In this document: in pieces, positions 51,330 to 61,069 of the stretch | How positions within the stretch are numbered: the stretch's first letter is position 1 | Layout: every line of letters begins with the position of its first letter | DNA from: Fumia xinanensis | GTDB taxonomy: Bacteria; Bacillota; Clostridia; Oscillospirales; Ruminococcaceae | Length of the DNA: 64,000 nucleotides | Assembly (NCBI RefSeq): GCF_014384905.1 | Contig: NZ_JACRSV010000001.1 | Span: forward strand, 310,001-374,000 | Reading direction: 5' to 3' | Notes under the pieces: generated by a model | The model's database searches: none | What the model was told of the DNA's origin: nothing | What the model saw: the letters and a program-made list of their open reading frames with translations, nothing else | Made by a program: the position numbers and the translations under genes

Positions 51330-51962
51330 ATGACGAGAAAAGAAAGGGCGCTAAAAGCAGTGGAGGCTTTGGAAAGGGTGTATCCAGACGCGGTTTGTTC
51401 CCTAACCTATGAAAAACCCTATGAGCTTTTAATTTCGACGCGGCTATCCGCCCAATGTACTGACGCCCGGGTGAACCTGGTCACGCCGGTGTTATTTTCA
51501 AAGTTTCCTTCGCTTCAGTCATTGGCGGAGGCACCCATTGAGGAAATCGAAGAAATTATTAAGCCTTGCGGCCTGTTTCACACCAAGGCCAAGGATATCA
51601 AAATGCTGTCCCGGATGCTCATTGACGATTTCGGAGGGGAACTTCCCAACACCTTAGAAAATTTGGTAAAACTTCCCGGCATCGGGAGAAAGACGGCAAA
51701 TCTTGTCATGGGAGACATTTTCCATCAGCCTGCCGTCGTCACCGACACCCATTGTATCCGCATCTGCGGACGGTTAGGTCTTACAAAGGAAAAGGAGCCC
51801 TTTAAGGTGGAGATGGATCTCAGAAAGATTCTGCCGCCGGAAAAAAGCAACGATTTCTGCCATCGGCTGGTTCACTTTGGACGGGAATTTTGTAAGGCGC
51901 GGGCACCTCAGTGCACAGCCTGTCCTCTTCAGGATATTTGTAAAAACGTAGAAAAAATATAA
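51330..51962 (+). CDS. nth: Endonuclease III
   Basis: This 210-residue base-excision repair glycosylase/AP lyase acts on oxidised pyrimidines. The helix-hairpin-helix carries the catalytic Lys in LPGIGRKTANLVMG and the Asp in VVTDTHCIRI. The C-terminal 4Fe-4S loop C-x6-C-x2-C-x5-C (CKARAPQCTACPLQDIC) is intact. AAGGAGG before ATG 51330. It follows the fumarase beta gene by 59 bases. Confidence 0.95.
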   Translation: MTRKERALKAVEALERVYPDAVCSLTYEKPYELLISTRLSAQCTDARVNLVTPVLFSKFPSLQSLAEAPIEEIEEIIKPCGLFHTKAKDIKMLSRMLIDDFGGELPNTLENLVKLPGIGRKTANLVMGDIFHQPAVVTDTHCIRICGRLGLTKEKEPFKVEMDLRKILPPEKSNDFCHRLVHFGREFCKARAPQCTACPLQDICKNVEKI

Positions 51963-52119
51963 TAAAGCGCAGATATATCTTGTGCTAGCATGGAGCAGGA
52001 TTAGTTATAACCATGTGTCAGCATCCATTCCTGCTGACGCAGAACTGCGATTGGTAAATCTACCTCTACATTTTTAGAGAAACTTGCGGATATGGTATAA
52101 TCTTTTGGAGGAAAAATTA

Positions 52120-52764
52120 GTGGAAAAAATGAGCGATTTTTTTGCCGCCCGCGTCGACGGTTATGACGAGCACATGCTAAACGACGTGTAAGGCTGTGAA
52201 GAAGGGTACAAAAAGATGGCGGGGCAGCTTCCGGCTGATGCGAAAAAGCTGTTGGATTTGGGGTGCGGCACCGGGCTGGAGTTGGATGAAATTTTTAAGT
52301 GTTTTCCACAGTTAGAGGTCACTGGAATTGATTTGACACTAGAAATGCTTCTAAAACTGCGGGAAAAGCATTCTGATAAGCATATGGATCTCATCCATGC
52401 CAGCTATTTTGATTGTGACTTAGGTGTCCATCGGTACGATGCCGTTGTTTCCTTTCAGACGATGCATCACTTCACCCACAGCAAAAAAATAGCGTTGTAT
52501 AAGAAAATCTACAACTCTCTGCAAGATGGGGGACGCTACATCGAATGCGACTATATGGTGGAAACCCAGCGGGAAGAGGATCATTGGTTTGCGGAGAACA
52601 AGCGTATTCGTGAAGAATTGGGCATTCCAATGGATGAGTTTTATCATTACGATACTCCCTGTTCTTTCAATAATCAAGTAAAAATGCTTTTAAAGGCGGG
52701 ATTTGAAAAGACAGAGATGGTATATCGCCGGGGAAACACCACGATGATTGCAGCCTATCGGTAG
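52120..52764 (+). pseudogene. Class I SAM-dependent methyltransferase interrupted by one stop codon
   Basis: GTG 52120 with GGAGGA 7 bases upstream and an extended -10 (TGGTATAAT, 52093-52101) opens the gene, but codon 24 is TAA (52189-52191). The same frame continues without break, from GGC TGT GAA at 52192 to 52764. Motif I LLDLGCGTGLELDEIF and the following methyltransferase fold lie after the stop. One change, GAA to TAA, explains it. ATG 52216, with AAGGG 9 bases upstream, could restart translation of 182 residues that retain the SAM-binding core, so partial activity is possible. A sequencing error is not excluded. Confidence 0.75.
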
Positions 52765-52770
52765 ACCACA

Positions 52771-52804
52771 AAAAACGGTATCCGTACAAACGGATACCGT
52801 TTTT
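52771..52804. terminator. Bidirectional intrinsic terminator
   Basis: AAAAACGGTATCCG (52771-52784), loop TACAAA, CGGATACCGTTTTT (52791-52804). It separates the methyltransferase from the converging typA. Confidence 0.92.
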
Positions 52805-52826
52805 TTACTGCTTCAAAGAGAACATA

Positions 52827-54647
52827 TTATTTTGCTTTTGCTGCTGCTTTTGCGCGGAGGGATTTGTCGAGAATCCGCTTTCTCAGCCGCAGGTTTTCCG
52901 GTGTTACCTCAATAAGCTCGTCTTCGGTGATGAACTCAATGCATTGCTCAAGGCTCATGTCCTTAGGCGGGATGAGACGGAGCGCGTCGTCAGAACCGGA
53001 GGCGCGGGTGTTGGTGAGCTGCTTTCTCTTGCAGACATTGACCACTAAATCGTCGCCTTTAGGGGATTGGCCGACGATCATTCCTTCGTACACTTCAGTG
53101 CCCGCGTCGATAAAAAGCTGGCCCCGCTCTTGGGCGTTGTAGAGGCCGTAGGCCACGGCGGTTCCTGTCTCAAATGCGATAAGGGAACCGGTAGAACGGG
53201 TGGGAATGTCGCCCTTCATTGGTTCGTAGCACTCGAACACCGAAGCCATGATTCCCTCGCCTTTGGTATCGGTCAAAAACTCATTTTTATAGCCGAACAA
53301 TCCGCGGGATGGAACCAGGAATTCCATTTTCATCCGACTGCCCTGAGGAGTCATCTGCTGAAGTTCGCCTTTGCGGTAGCCCATCTTTTCCATGACGGCG
53401 CCCATGCACTCCTCGGGGACATCAATGACGACCCGCTCGATTGGTTCACACTTTTTGCCGTCGATTTCCCGGAACAGGACATGGGGAGTGCTAACCTGGA
53501 ATTCATAGCCTTCGCGGCGCATGGTTTCAATAAGAATGGAGAGATGCATTTCGCCTCGGCCGGAGACCAAGAAGCTGTCGGCAGAGTCGGTGTCCTCCAC
53601 CTTGAGGGAGACATCTTTTAAAAGCTCTTTATAAAGGCGGTCACGAATCTGGCGAGAAGTAACGAATTTGCCTTCTCGGCCGGCGAAAGGCGAATTGTTG
53701 ACAGAAAAAGTCATCTGCACTGTAGGCTGCGAAATTTTCGAGAAGGGAAGGGGTTCCAACGCGTCGGGGGCACAGAGGGTTTCACCAATGGTGATATTCT
53801 CGATGCCGGAGATGCAAATGATGTCGCCAACTGTGGCGGTTTCACAAGCAATCCGGTTTAGACCGTTGATTTCGTACATGTTGACGATTTTGCCTTTATA
53901 CTTGGTGTCGGGGTTGTGATAATCGCAGACCATCACTTCTTGTCCTTGTTTGACGGTGCCGCGGGTGACCCGCCCGATGGCAATACGGCCCACGTACTCG
54001 TTGTAGTCAATAGCGGAGACCATCATCTGGAAGGGGGATTCTTCCTCTCCCGCCGGCGGATCGATGTGCTCGAGAATCTTATCGAAGAGGGGACGCAGGT
54101 CTTTTCCAGGGACTTCCGGCGCATAGGTGGCGGTGCCCGCCCGGCCTGAGCAGTAAACCACCGGGCTGTCCAACTGTTCCTCGGTGGCATTTAAATCCAT
54201 CAGGAGTTCCAGCACTTCGTCCTCGATTTCGTACAATCTGGCGTCAGGACGGTCAATTTTATTGACCACCACGATAATTTTGTGACCCAGCTCCATAGCC
54301 TTTTGGAGAACGAAACGGGTCTGCGGCATACAGCCTTCAAAAGAATCCACCAACAGCAGGATACCGTCCACCATTTTGAGGACGCGTTCCACTTCGCCGC
54401 CGAAATCGGCATGACCGGGGGTGTCGATAATGTTGATTTTAACGCCTTCATAAAAGGCGGAGGTATTTTTTGCGAGGATTGTAATTCCTCTTTCCCGTTC
54501 CAGGTCGTTGTTGTCCATAACGCGATCCTCGACGACCTGATTTTCCCGGAATGCGCCGCCCTGTTTGAGCATTTCGTCGACTAGTGTGGTTTTGCCATGA
54601 TCGACGTGGGCGACGATAGCGATATTTCTTAAATCTTTTCTAATCAA
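52827..54647 (-). CDS. typA: Translational GTPase TypA/BipA
   Basis: This 606-residue EF-G-like GTPase binds the ribosome and helps 50S assembly and stress growth. It has G1 AHVDHGKTT (13-21), switch region RERGITI, G3 DTPGHADF and G4 NKID, then the beta-barrel, EF-G III/V-like domains and the BipA-specific C-terminal domain. TTG 54647 with GGAGG 8 bases upstream is the start. It is separated from rlmH by 49 bases. Confidence 0.95.
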   Translation of the reverse strand: MIRKDLRNIAIVAHVDHGKTTLVDEMLKQGGAFRENQVVEDRVMDNNDLERERGITILAKNTSAFYEGVKINIIDTPGHADFGGEVERVLKMVDGILLLVDSFEGCMPQTRFVLQKAMELGHKIIVVVNKIDRPDARLYEIEDEVLELLMDLNATEEQLDSPVVYCSGRAGTATYAPEVPGKDLRPLFDKILEHIDPPAGEEESPFQMMVSAIDYNEYVGRIAIGRVTRGTVKQGQEVMVCDYHNPDTKYKGKIVNMYEINGLNRIACETATVGDIICISGIENITIGETLCAPDALEPLPFSKISQPTVQMTFSVNNSPFAGREGKFVTSRQIRDRLYKELLKDVSLKVEDTDSADSFLVSGRGEMHLSILIETMRREGYEFQVSTPHVLFREIDGKKCEPIERVVIDVPEECMGAVMEKMGYRKGELQQMTPQGSRMKMEFLVPSRGLFGYKNEFLTDTKGEGIMASVFECYEPMKGDIPTRSTGSLIAFETGTAVAYGLYNAQERGQLFIDAGTEVYEGMIVGQSPKGDDLVVNVCKRKQLTNTRASGSDDALRLIPPKDMSLEQCIEFITEDELIEVTPENLRLRKRILDKSLRAKAAAKAK

Positions 54648-54696
54648 ATGATAAGCCTCCTACATTTTGCCTTTCCCGCTTTACACGGAACTCTCT

Positions 54697-55179
54697 CTAT
54701 TTATGGTATTTTCCGTTTGAGTTAATTTGAAAGCAGCGGTAAACCTGTTCTAAGAGCATGACGCGAGCCAATTGATGTGGAAAAGTCATTTCCGACATGG
54801 AAAGTCTCAATTTCCCGAGATTTTTCACTTCGTCGCTCAGGCCATAAGAACCGCCAATAATGAAAGTAATGCCACTTTGGCCGGAAAGCGAGATTTTTTC
54901 TATCTCTTTGGCAAGAGCTGGAGAAGCGTACTGCTTTCCTTCAACGCAAAGTGGAATGACAAAGCTATCTTTTGGAAGCTTTGCAAGGATCGATGCCCCT
55001 TCTTTTTGGATGCATCGCTGAATTTCGCTTTCAGATGGATTGTCCGAAAGCTTATATTCGCTGAGCTCGAGGATATTGAGTTTGCAGAAGCTGCCTAAAC
55101 GTTTGCCGTATTCTCCGCAGGCATCCCGTAGATATTTTTCCTTCAGTTTTCCAATACAAATTAAGGTGACGGTCAGCAT
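54697..55179 (-). CDS. rlmH: 23S rRNA pseudouridine-1915 N3-methyltransferase
   Basis: This 160-residue SPOUT-class methyltransferase has the knot signature FIIGGSYGLSDEV (about 104-116) and the C-terminal FPHQLARVMLLEQVYR, both diagnostic of RlmH (formerly YbeA). It modifies helix 69 of 23S rRNA. Its start overlaps the walJ stop by seven bases. The walJ-rlmH linkage matches the end of the wal operon in Bacillus. Confidence 0.95.
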   Translation of the reverse strand: MLTVTLICIGKLKEKYLRDACGEYGKRLGSFCKLNILELSEYKLSDNPSESEIQRCIQKEGASILAKLPKDSFVIPLCVEGKQYASPALAKEIEKISLSGQSGITFIIGGSYGLSDEVKNLGKLRLSMSEMTFPHQLARVMLLEQVYRCFQINSNGKYHK

Positions 55180-55967
55180 GATATCTCAATCATCCTTCCG
55201 TCATTTACTTTGGCTAAAACGTCAATAAGGTAGTCTCGCCCCAAAAGCATGTCCTTTTGGACAAGATAATTTTTAGAGTGAGAAAACGCCACTTCAGGCC
55301 GATTGTTCTCTTCACTGAGATGAGCCAAAGCGAACCGCTTGGTATTTCCCTGGATAAGTCGCTCAATAGTTTCAGCACACTGTTCGTTGGAAAGATGTCC
55401 CTTATGCGAAGAAATCCTTCTTTTCAAAAAGAAGGGGTAGGAGCCGTACATGAGCATACTTTCGTCGTAATTGGATTCCAGCATGACAAAATGGCAACCC
55501 AAAAGAGAGTTTAGCACTTCGTCGCTGACAAATCCCAAGTCGGTGCAGATACCCACCTGCTCATGAGACGGCGTTTCCACCCGAAATCCCAAACTTTCCC
55601 GGCTGTCATGGGAGGTGTGAAAGGGGGTGACAATGTAGCCTTCCACCTGAGTAGGCTTGTCGATGATATGTATTTCCTGCTGCCCGCAGAGATGCCCTTG
55701 TTCTAGAAGGCTCTGAATGGTACCTTCCGAACCGTATATTGGCAGGTCATGGCGCGTGGAAATCACATCGAGGCCCTTTACGTGGTCGCTGTGCTCATGG
55801 GTCACAAAAATCGCTTTGACGGCGGATGGGGGGAGTCCGGCGGCGTGCAGGCTTTTAGCGTAGTTGCGGATCCCGATGCCGGCGTCAAATAAAATTCCGC
55901 TTGTCAGGCTTCCCAAATAGGTGGAATTCCCACTGCTGGAACTGCACAGATTATAAAAATAGGTCAA
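55173..55967 (-). CDS. walJ: Metallo-beta-lactamase fold hydrolase WalJ/YycJ
   Basis: This 264-residue protein has metal motif THEHSDHVKG (about 56-65), later ligands in CTDLGF and the C-terminal HLSEENNRPE. It begins with the typical CSSSSGNSTY. WalJ (YycJ) is linked to cell-wall and DNA replication coordination in Firmicutes. TTG 55967 with AAAGGAGG upstream. The walRK genes are not in the window. Confidence 0.9.
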   Translation of the reverse strand: MTYFYNLCSSSSGNSTYLGSLTSGILFDAGIGIRNYAKSLHAAGLPPSAVKAIFVTHEHSDHVKGLDVISTRHDLPIYGSEGTIQSLLEQGHLCGQQEIHIIDKPTQVEGYIVTPFHTSHDSRESLGFRVETPSHEQVGICTDLGFVSDEVLNSLLGCHFVMLESNYDESMLMYGSYPFFLKRRISSHKGHLSNEQCAETIERLIQGNTKRFALAHLSEENNRPEVAFSHSKNYLVQKDMLLGRDYLIDVLAKVNDGRMIEISC

Positions 55968-56089
55968 GGCTTCTCCCTCCTTTCCAAATTATCGTTTCAC
56001 ATTGCAAAAACTCGTCCCGAAAAGTCAATCTAGGATTGTAGAAGGGGGCTGGACAGATGCAACTCAAAACGTTATTGTTCCACAATAAA

Positions 56090-56113
56090 AGGTTGGAGAA
56101 ATTTCTCCAACCT
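56090..56113 (-). terminator. Intrinsic terminator of murA
   Basis: AGGTTGGAGAA (56090-56100) pairs with TTCTCCAACCT (56103-56113), followed leftwards by TTTTATTG, 14 bases after the murA stop. Confidence 0.85.
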
Positions 56114-56126
56114 GATGTAGCAAGCA

Positions 56127-57413
56127 TTACAGGGCGAGGGGCATTTCATTTTCGGGAGAATGGATCTTTTTGATGTCCGCTCCCAAAGCGCGCAATTTCA
56201 ATTCGATGTCTTCATATCCTCGCTCGATATGGTGGATGTCTTCAATTTCGGTGATACCGGATGCTGCAAGTCCCGCGATAATCATGGCGACACCTGCCCG
56301 CAGATCGGTTGCTTTGACGGGCGCTCCCATGAGATGTCCAGTGCCTTCGATAACGGCAACTTTACCATCTACTGAGATGTCAGCACCCATGCGGCGAAGT
56401 TCATCGACATATTTAAAGCGGTTGTCCCAAATGCCTTCGGTGACAATACTGGTTCCCTCTGCCAGAGTAAGCAGAGTTGTAATCTGGGGCTGCATGTCGG
56501 TGGGGAAGCCAGGATGTGGAAGGGTTTTGATGCTGGTCTTTTCCAACCGGCCGGTGCCAATGACGCGGATACTGTCGTCATATTCTTCGACAATAGCTCC
56601 GATTTTTTCTAATTTAACCGAAATAGATTCCAAATGTTTAGGAATAACGTTTTTAATAAGAATATTTCCCTTGGTTGCTGCAGCCATCACCATAAAGGTC
56701 CCTGCTTCGATTTGGTCAGGTATAATAGAATACTGGGTGCCATGAAGGTGTTTCACACCCCTGATTTTAATGACATCAGTGCCGGCCCCCATAATTTCTG
56801 CGCCCATAGAATTCAAAAAATTCGCTAAATCGACGATATGGGGTTCTTTCGCGGCGTTTTCAATGACAGTCAGGCCGGTGGCCTTGACGGCTGCCAACAT
56901 CACGTTAATTGTTGCGCCCACAGTGACAATGTCAAAATAGATATGTGCTCCTTTTAATCCATTTTTGGATTCCAGGTGCACCATACCGTGGTCCACAGCA
57001 CCATCCGCCCCAAGAGAAGCGAGTCCTTTCAGGTGCTGGTCGATGGGACGCGCACCCAAATCGCATCCTCCGGGCATGGAAACACGAGCGCTTCCCGCTT
57101 TTCCCAGCAGTGCGCCGAGAAAATAATAAGAAGCACGCATATTCTTTGTCAGGTCGTAGGGAACGGTAGGATTGACGATATGTCTCGGATCAATATATAA
57201 TGTGGATTTATTGATGATTTTTACCTGGACGCCCATTTGAGTCAGAATCTTTATAGTACAATCAATATCGCTGATATTAGGAACGTTTTCTATAGTACAT
57301 GGTTCGTCGGAAAGAATGGCGGCGGGAAGAATGGCAACGGCGGCGTTTTTTGCCCCGCTGACGGTAACTTCACCTTGGAGTCTGTTGCCACCTTTGATAA
57401 CATACTTTTCCAA
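56127..57413 (-). CDS. murA: UDP-N-acetylglucosamine 1-carboxyvinyltransferase
   Basis: This 428-residue EPSP-synthase-fold enzyme adds enolpyruvate to UDP-GlcNAc in the first committed step of peptidoglycan synthesis and is the fosfomycin target. The catalytic Cys is C117 in MPGGCDLGARPID; the fosfomycin-resistant Asp variant is not present. K22 and N23 in SGAKNAA bind substrate. TTG 57413 has GGGGTG 6 bases before it. A minus-strand -10 TATACT lies at 57451-57446. Confidence 0.94.
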   Translation of the reverse strand: MEKYVIKGGNRLQGEVTVSGAKNAAVAILPAAILSDEPCTIENVPNISDIDCTIKILTQMGVQVKIINKSTLYIDPRHIVNPTVPYDLTKNMRASYYFLGALLGKAGSARVSMPGGCDLGARPIDQHLKGLASLGADGAVDHGMVHLESKNGLKGAHIYFDIVTVGATINVMLAAVKATGLTVIENAAKEPHIVDLANFLNSMGAEIMGAGTDVIKIRGVKHLHGTQYSIIPDQIEAGTFMVMAAATKGNILIKNVIPKHLESISVKLEKIGAIVEEYDDSIRVIGTGRLEKTSIKTLPHPGFPTDMQPQITTLLTLAEGTSIVTEGIWDNRFKYVDELRRMGADISVDGKVAVIEGTGHLMGAPVKATDLRAGVAMIIAGLAASGITEIEDIHHIERGYEDIELKLRALGADIKKIHSPENEMPLAL

Positions 57414-57912
57414 AGCGACACCCCTTTTTGATTTTTAACATTCATAGTATACCACAATATTTTAAGAATTGAAAGAACTTTGTACATATTATTTGCAGAA
57501 AAAATAGAAGAAAGATGGTTTTGAAATCTAGCAATAAACACAAAAAAAGCAACAAATTTTTGTATTGGGTTATTTTACCATAAGAATGATGCTCAAAAAT
57601 GTTTTATCATATACATGTATTCAAAATTGTATTCACAGAGGATACAGAGTAGTCTTTAATTGACTTAAAAGCTTCATTCCGTATAAATAATTGGAAGAAA
57701 ATTTGTGCAGGATAGCAAAAACAAAATATACAAAATAAGTATATAAATGCTATTGACAGAACCCAAAATATGCTATATAATAGTGCAAGACAAGCGGAGA
57801 TACACTATATATTGTGGTTTTATAAAATACTCTCTGTATTACAAAGAGCAGGGATATAGGCCGGTTAGGGTATCTGAGAGCTTTGCAGACTGCATAGAAG
57901 GGATGATCTATC
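57414..57912. promoter_or_regulatory. murA-nrdD divergent region with nrdD promoter and NrdR boxes
   Basis: This is a 499-bp A/T-rich region without genes. The nrdD promoter is TTGACA 57753-57758, 17-bp spacer, TATAAT 57776-57781. A close match to the NrdR box, ACACTATATATTGTGG, lies at 57802-57817, just downstream of the start site. A weaker match, ATGCTATATAATAGTGC, overlaps the -10 at 57770-57786. The centres are about 31 bp apart, three helical turns, the usual spacing of paired NrdR sites. The part from 57480 to 57740 shows no clear signal. Confidence 0.75.
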
Positions 57913-60261
57913 GTGATTACAAAAATCAGAAAACGTGATGGCAGAGAAGTGGCCTTTAACATCGAAAAAATTGCCAACGCTATTTTTAAAGCGGCTCAGG
58001 CCAGCGGCGGCAAGGACTACGACACTGCTTTTGCTTTGGCACAGGAAGTAGCCGATTATGTAGAAACAGGGTGTCCTGATAAAGTACCCACTGTAGAATT
58101 TATTCAGGATGCGGTGGAAAAGGTTCTGATGGAGCGCGGCCATGCCAGAACGGCCAAGGATTACATCCTTTACCGAGCGGAGCGAACCCGTGTCCGTGAA
58201 ATGGACACCAAGCTGATGAAGATTTACGAAGATCTGACTTTTAAGTCAGCGGAAGAAGTGGATCTCAAAAGGGAAAATGCCAATATCGACGGTGACACCG
58301 CCATGGGTTCCATGCTGAAATATGGTTCCGAGGGCGCTAAGCAGTTTTACGAGATGTACGTTCTCGACCCAGTCCACGCTAAGGCTCATACAAATGGAGA
58401 TATCCACATCCATGACCTGGATTTTCTGACTCTTACTACCACTTGCTGCCAGATTGACCTGGGAAAACTGTTTCACGACGGATTCTCCACCGGACACGGA
58501 TTTTTGCGGGAACCCAACGACATTTCCAGCTACTCGGCGCTGGCCTGTATCGCCATCCAGGCCAACCAGAATGACCAGCACGGCGGTCAGAGCATCCCCA
58601 ACTTCGATTATTACCTTGCAGACGGTGTCCGCAAGACTTTTGCCAGAAGATACCGGGTCAATGTCGGCAAAGCGCTGGAATTGCTCTGCGGCTTTGAAAA
58701 CGGAGAGGATTCCGCACGTAGCGTCGCGGACAAAATCTTCGAAGAAAAGGATATAAAGCCTGTTCTCGCCTTCAATAACGGTTATGTTGAGGCGGAGAAA
58801 GAAAAACTGCTCAGTTTGGGCCTTGACGAAAAAACGGCGGAGCATGTGCAGAAGTTTGCTTTCAAAGAGGCGACTCATGAGACCGACCGGGCCACCTATC
58901 AGGCTATGGAAGCCCTTGTACATAATTTGAATACCATGCACTCCCGTGCAGGAGCGCAAGTTCCGTTCTCTTCGTTAAACTACGGAACTGACACTTCTCC
59001 TGAAGGACGCATGGTGACAAGAAACATTTTGCTTGCCACAAAAGCAGGCCTCGGAAATGGCGAAACCCCCATTTTCCCCATTCACATCTTCAAGGTCAAG
59101 GAAGGGGTCAACTACAATCCTGGAGATCCCAACTACGATTTGTTCAAATTGGCTATCGAAGTGTCGGCCAAACGGCTATTCCCGAACTTTTCCTTCATTG
59201 ACGCTCCCTTTAACCTGCAGTACTACAAAGAGGGCCGCCCCGAGACAGAGTGCGCCTATATGGGCTGCCGCACCAGAGTCATCGGAAACTCCTGTTTCCC
59301 AGACAATGAGGTGGTGACCGGCAGGGGCAACTTGAGCTTTACCTCTGTTAATCTACCTCGTCTTGCCATCAAGGCCAATGGAAACGTAGACGCTTTCTTT
59401 GAGTCTCTAGGCAAAATCGTCGATCTGGTTATCGATCAGCTTTTGGCTCGATTCCGCATCCAGGCCAGCAAAAAGGTCCGCAATTATCCCTTCCTTATGG
59501 GACAGGGCGTCTGGACGGGGTCCGACAAGCTGGGCCCAGACGATAACATCGAGGAAGTGCTCAAGCAGGGTACTTTGACTATGGGCTTTATCGGCTTGGC
59601 GGAATGCCTCAAGGCGCTCATCGGCAAACATCACGGTGAATCGGAAGAGGCACAGAATTTAGGTCTGGAGATTATTGGTTACATGAGAAAGAGGATGGAT
59701 GAGGCCACCGAAGAGTATGGCATGAATTTTTCTCTCATCGGTACGCCGGCAGAAGGGTTGTCCGGCCGCTTTGTCCGCATTGATAAAGAAAAGTTTGGCC
59801 TGATTCCTGGCGTCACTGACCGGGATTACTACACAAATTCCTTCCATGTGCCGGTATACTACCCCTGTTCGGCCTTCCAAAAAGTTAAGATTGAAGCACC
59901 TTATCACGCTCTCACAAATGGTGGCCATATTTCCTATATTGAGCTTGATGGAGATCCTTGTGAAAACTTGGAGGCCTTTGAACAAGTCGTCCGCTACATG
60001 AAAGAATGCGGCATTGGGTACGGCTCTATCAACCATCCTGTCGACCGCGATCCTGTCTGTGGCTACACCGGCATCATTGATAACGAATGCCCTCAGTGCC
60101 ATCGTAAAGAGGACGAAGGGGATGTGGGCTTTGAGCGGATCAGACGCATCACCGGTTATCTGGTGGGTACCTTGGATCACTTTAATAACGCAAAGCGTGC
60201 GGAAGTAGAGGACAGAGTCAAACATTCGGTGAACACCGCTGATTCTATGGAAGCCATCTAA
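57913..60261 (+). CDS. nrdD: Anaerobic ribonucleoside-triphosphate reductase
   Basis: This 782-residue glycyl-radical enzyme makes dNTPs without oxygen. It has an N-terminal ATP-cone (1-95; IRKRDGREVAFNIEKIANAI) for allosteric control, catalytic cysteines in the central barrel, a zinc-binding CxxC pair near 716-731 (CGYTGI...CPQCH), and the glycyl radical site G748 in RITGYLVGT. GTG 57913 has GAAGGGA about 8 bases upstream. The activase gene nrdG follows with its own promoter. Confidence 0.96.
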   Translation: MITKIRKRDGREVAFNIEKIANAIFKAAQASGGKDYDTAFALAQEVADYVETGCPDKVPTVEFIQDAVEKVLMERGHARTAKDYILYRAERTRVREMDTKLMKIYEDLTFKSAEEVDLKRENANIDGDTAMGSMLKYGSEGAKQFYEMYVLDPVHAKAHTNGDIHIHDLDFLTLTTTCCQIDLGKLFHDGFSTGHGFLREPNDISSYSALACIAIQANQNDQHGGQSIPNFDYYLADGVRKTFARRYRVNVGKALELLCGFENGEDSARSVADKIFEEKDIKPVLAFNNGYVEAEKEKLLSLGLDEKTAEHVQKFAFKEATHETDRATYQAMEALVHNLNTMHSRAGAQVPFSSLNYGTDTSPEGRMVTRNILLATKAGLGNGETPIFPIHIFKVKEGVNYNPGDPNYDLFKLAIEVSAKRLFPNFSFIDAPFNLQYYKEGRPETECAYMGCRTRVIGNSCFPDNEVVTGRGNLSFTSVNLPRLAIKANGNVDAFFESLGKIVDLVIDQLLARFRIQASKKVRNYPFLMGQGVWTGSDKLGPDDNIEEVLKQGTLTMGFIGLAECLKALIGKHHGESEEAQNLGLEIIGYMRKRMDEATEEYGMNFSLIGTPAEGLSGRFVRIDKEKFGLIPGVTDRDYYTNSFHVPVYYPCSAFQKVKIEAPYHALTNGGHISYIELDGDPCENLEAFEQVVRYMKECGIGYGSINHPVDRDPVCGYTGIIDNECPQCHRKEDEGDVGFERIRRITGYLVGTLDHFNNAKRAEVEDRVKHSVNTADSMEAI

Positions 60262-60300
60262 ATAGCGGTTTCTTTCCAAAATAATTGTCATTCAGATACA

Positions 60301-60337
60301 AAAACCTAACTTTTCCGTCGGAAAGGTTAGGTTTTTG
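60301..60337 (+). terminator. Intrinsic terminator after nrdD
   Basis: AAAACCTAACTTTTCC (60301-60316) pairs with GGAAAGGTTAGGTTTT (60320-60335) around GTC, with one G-U pair, followed by T. It separates nrdD from nrdG, which has a -10 TATAAT at 60385-60390 and TTTACT 17 bp before it. Confidence 0.85.
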
Positions 60338-60481
60338 TCTGGCAAATAGGGAAAACGGCGTTTTACTTTCTACAATTTTTCCCTTATAATATTTGAGTGC
60401 TTGTTATTTCTCCTTTATTTAAATGATTTTGCAGTTTCATCCAAATAGAGGAAAAGTCAAATAGAAACGGAGTTTTATGCT

Positions 60482-61030
60482 ATGGGCGAAACGCTGCGAA
60501 TTGCCGGTGTGGTTCGGGAATCCATTGTCGATGGAAAAGGGCTAAGATTCGTTGTATTCTGTCAGGGATGTCCTCATCATTGTCCTGGCTGCCACAATCC
60601 ACAGACCCATGATTTTTTAGGTGGTTACGACATTGACACCAATAAGATTGTCGCCGAAATAAAGAAAAATCCTCTTCTTCAAGGGGTGACCTTTAGCGGA
60701 GGGGAGCCATTCTGTCAGGCGGCGGCGTTTGCGGATCTGGGGAAGAAGATCAAGGCCATTCGTGGAATGAAACTGAATATTATGAGCTATTCCGGTTATA
60801 CGTTGGAACAATTACAAGAGATGGCGCAAAAAGACAAAGGGGTCGCCGAATTACTAAATGTCTGCGACTATCTAGTGGATGGACCGTTTATTCTGGCACA
60901 GCGGGATCTGACCCTCAAGTATCGGGGTAGCCGGAATCAGCGATATATTGATGTGAAAAAGACGCTCCGTAAAGGAGAGGTGGTCTTAGCGGCGGAAATT
61001 GAAAAAACTGCCCGTGAACGCTATAAATAG
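60482..61030 (+). CDS. nrdG: Anaerobic ribonucleotide reductase activating protein
   Basis: This 182-residue radical SAM activase installs the glycyl radical on NrdD. Cluster cysteines are C30, C34 and C37 in CQGCPHHCPGCHN. The SAM-binding GGEPF motif is in VTFSGGEPF near 80. It starts ATG 60482 with ACGGAG upstream. It lies 220 bases after nrdD behind a terminator and a separate promoter. Confidence 0.95.
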   Translation: MGETLRIAGVVRESIVDGKGLRFVVFCQGCPHHCPGCHNPQTHDFLGGYDIDTNKIVAEIKKNPLLQGVTFSGGEPFCQAAAFADLGKKIKAIRGMKLNIMSYSGYTLEQLQEMAQKDKGVAELLNVCDYLVDGPFILAQRDLTLKYRGSRNQRYIDVKKTLRKGEVVLAAEIEKTARERYK

Positions 61031-61035
61031 ATATC

Positions 61036-61069
61036 AAGGCCTGTCCAGCAGCTGTGCTGGGCGGGCCTT
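61036..61069 (+). terminator. Intrinsic terminator of nrdG
   Basis: AAGGCCTGTCCAGCA (61036-61050), loop GCTG, TGCTGGGCGGGCCTT (61055-61069) with two G-U pairs, followed by TGTTTGCATTTTT. Confidence 0.8.
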
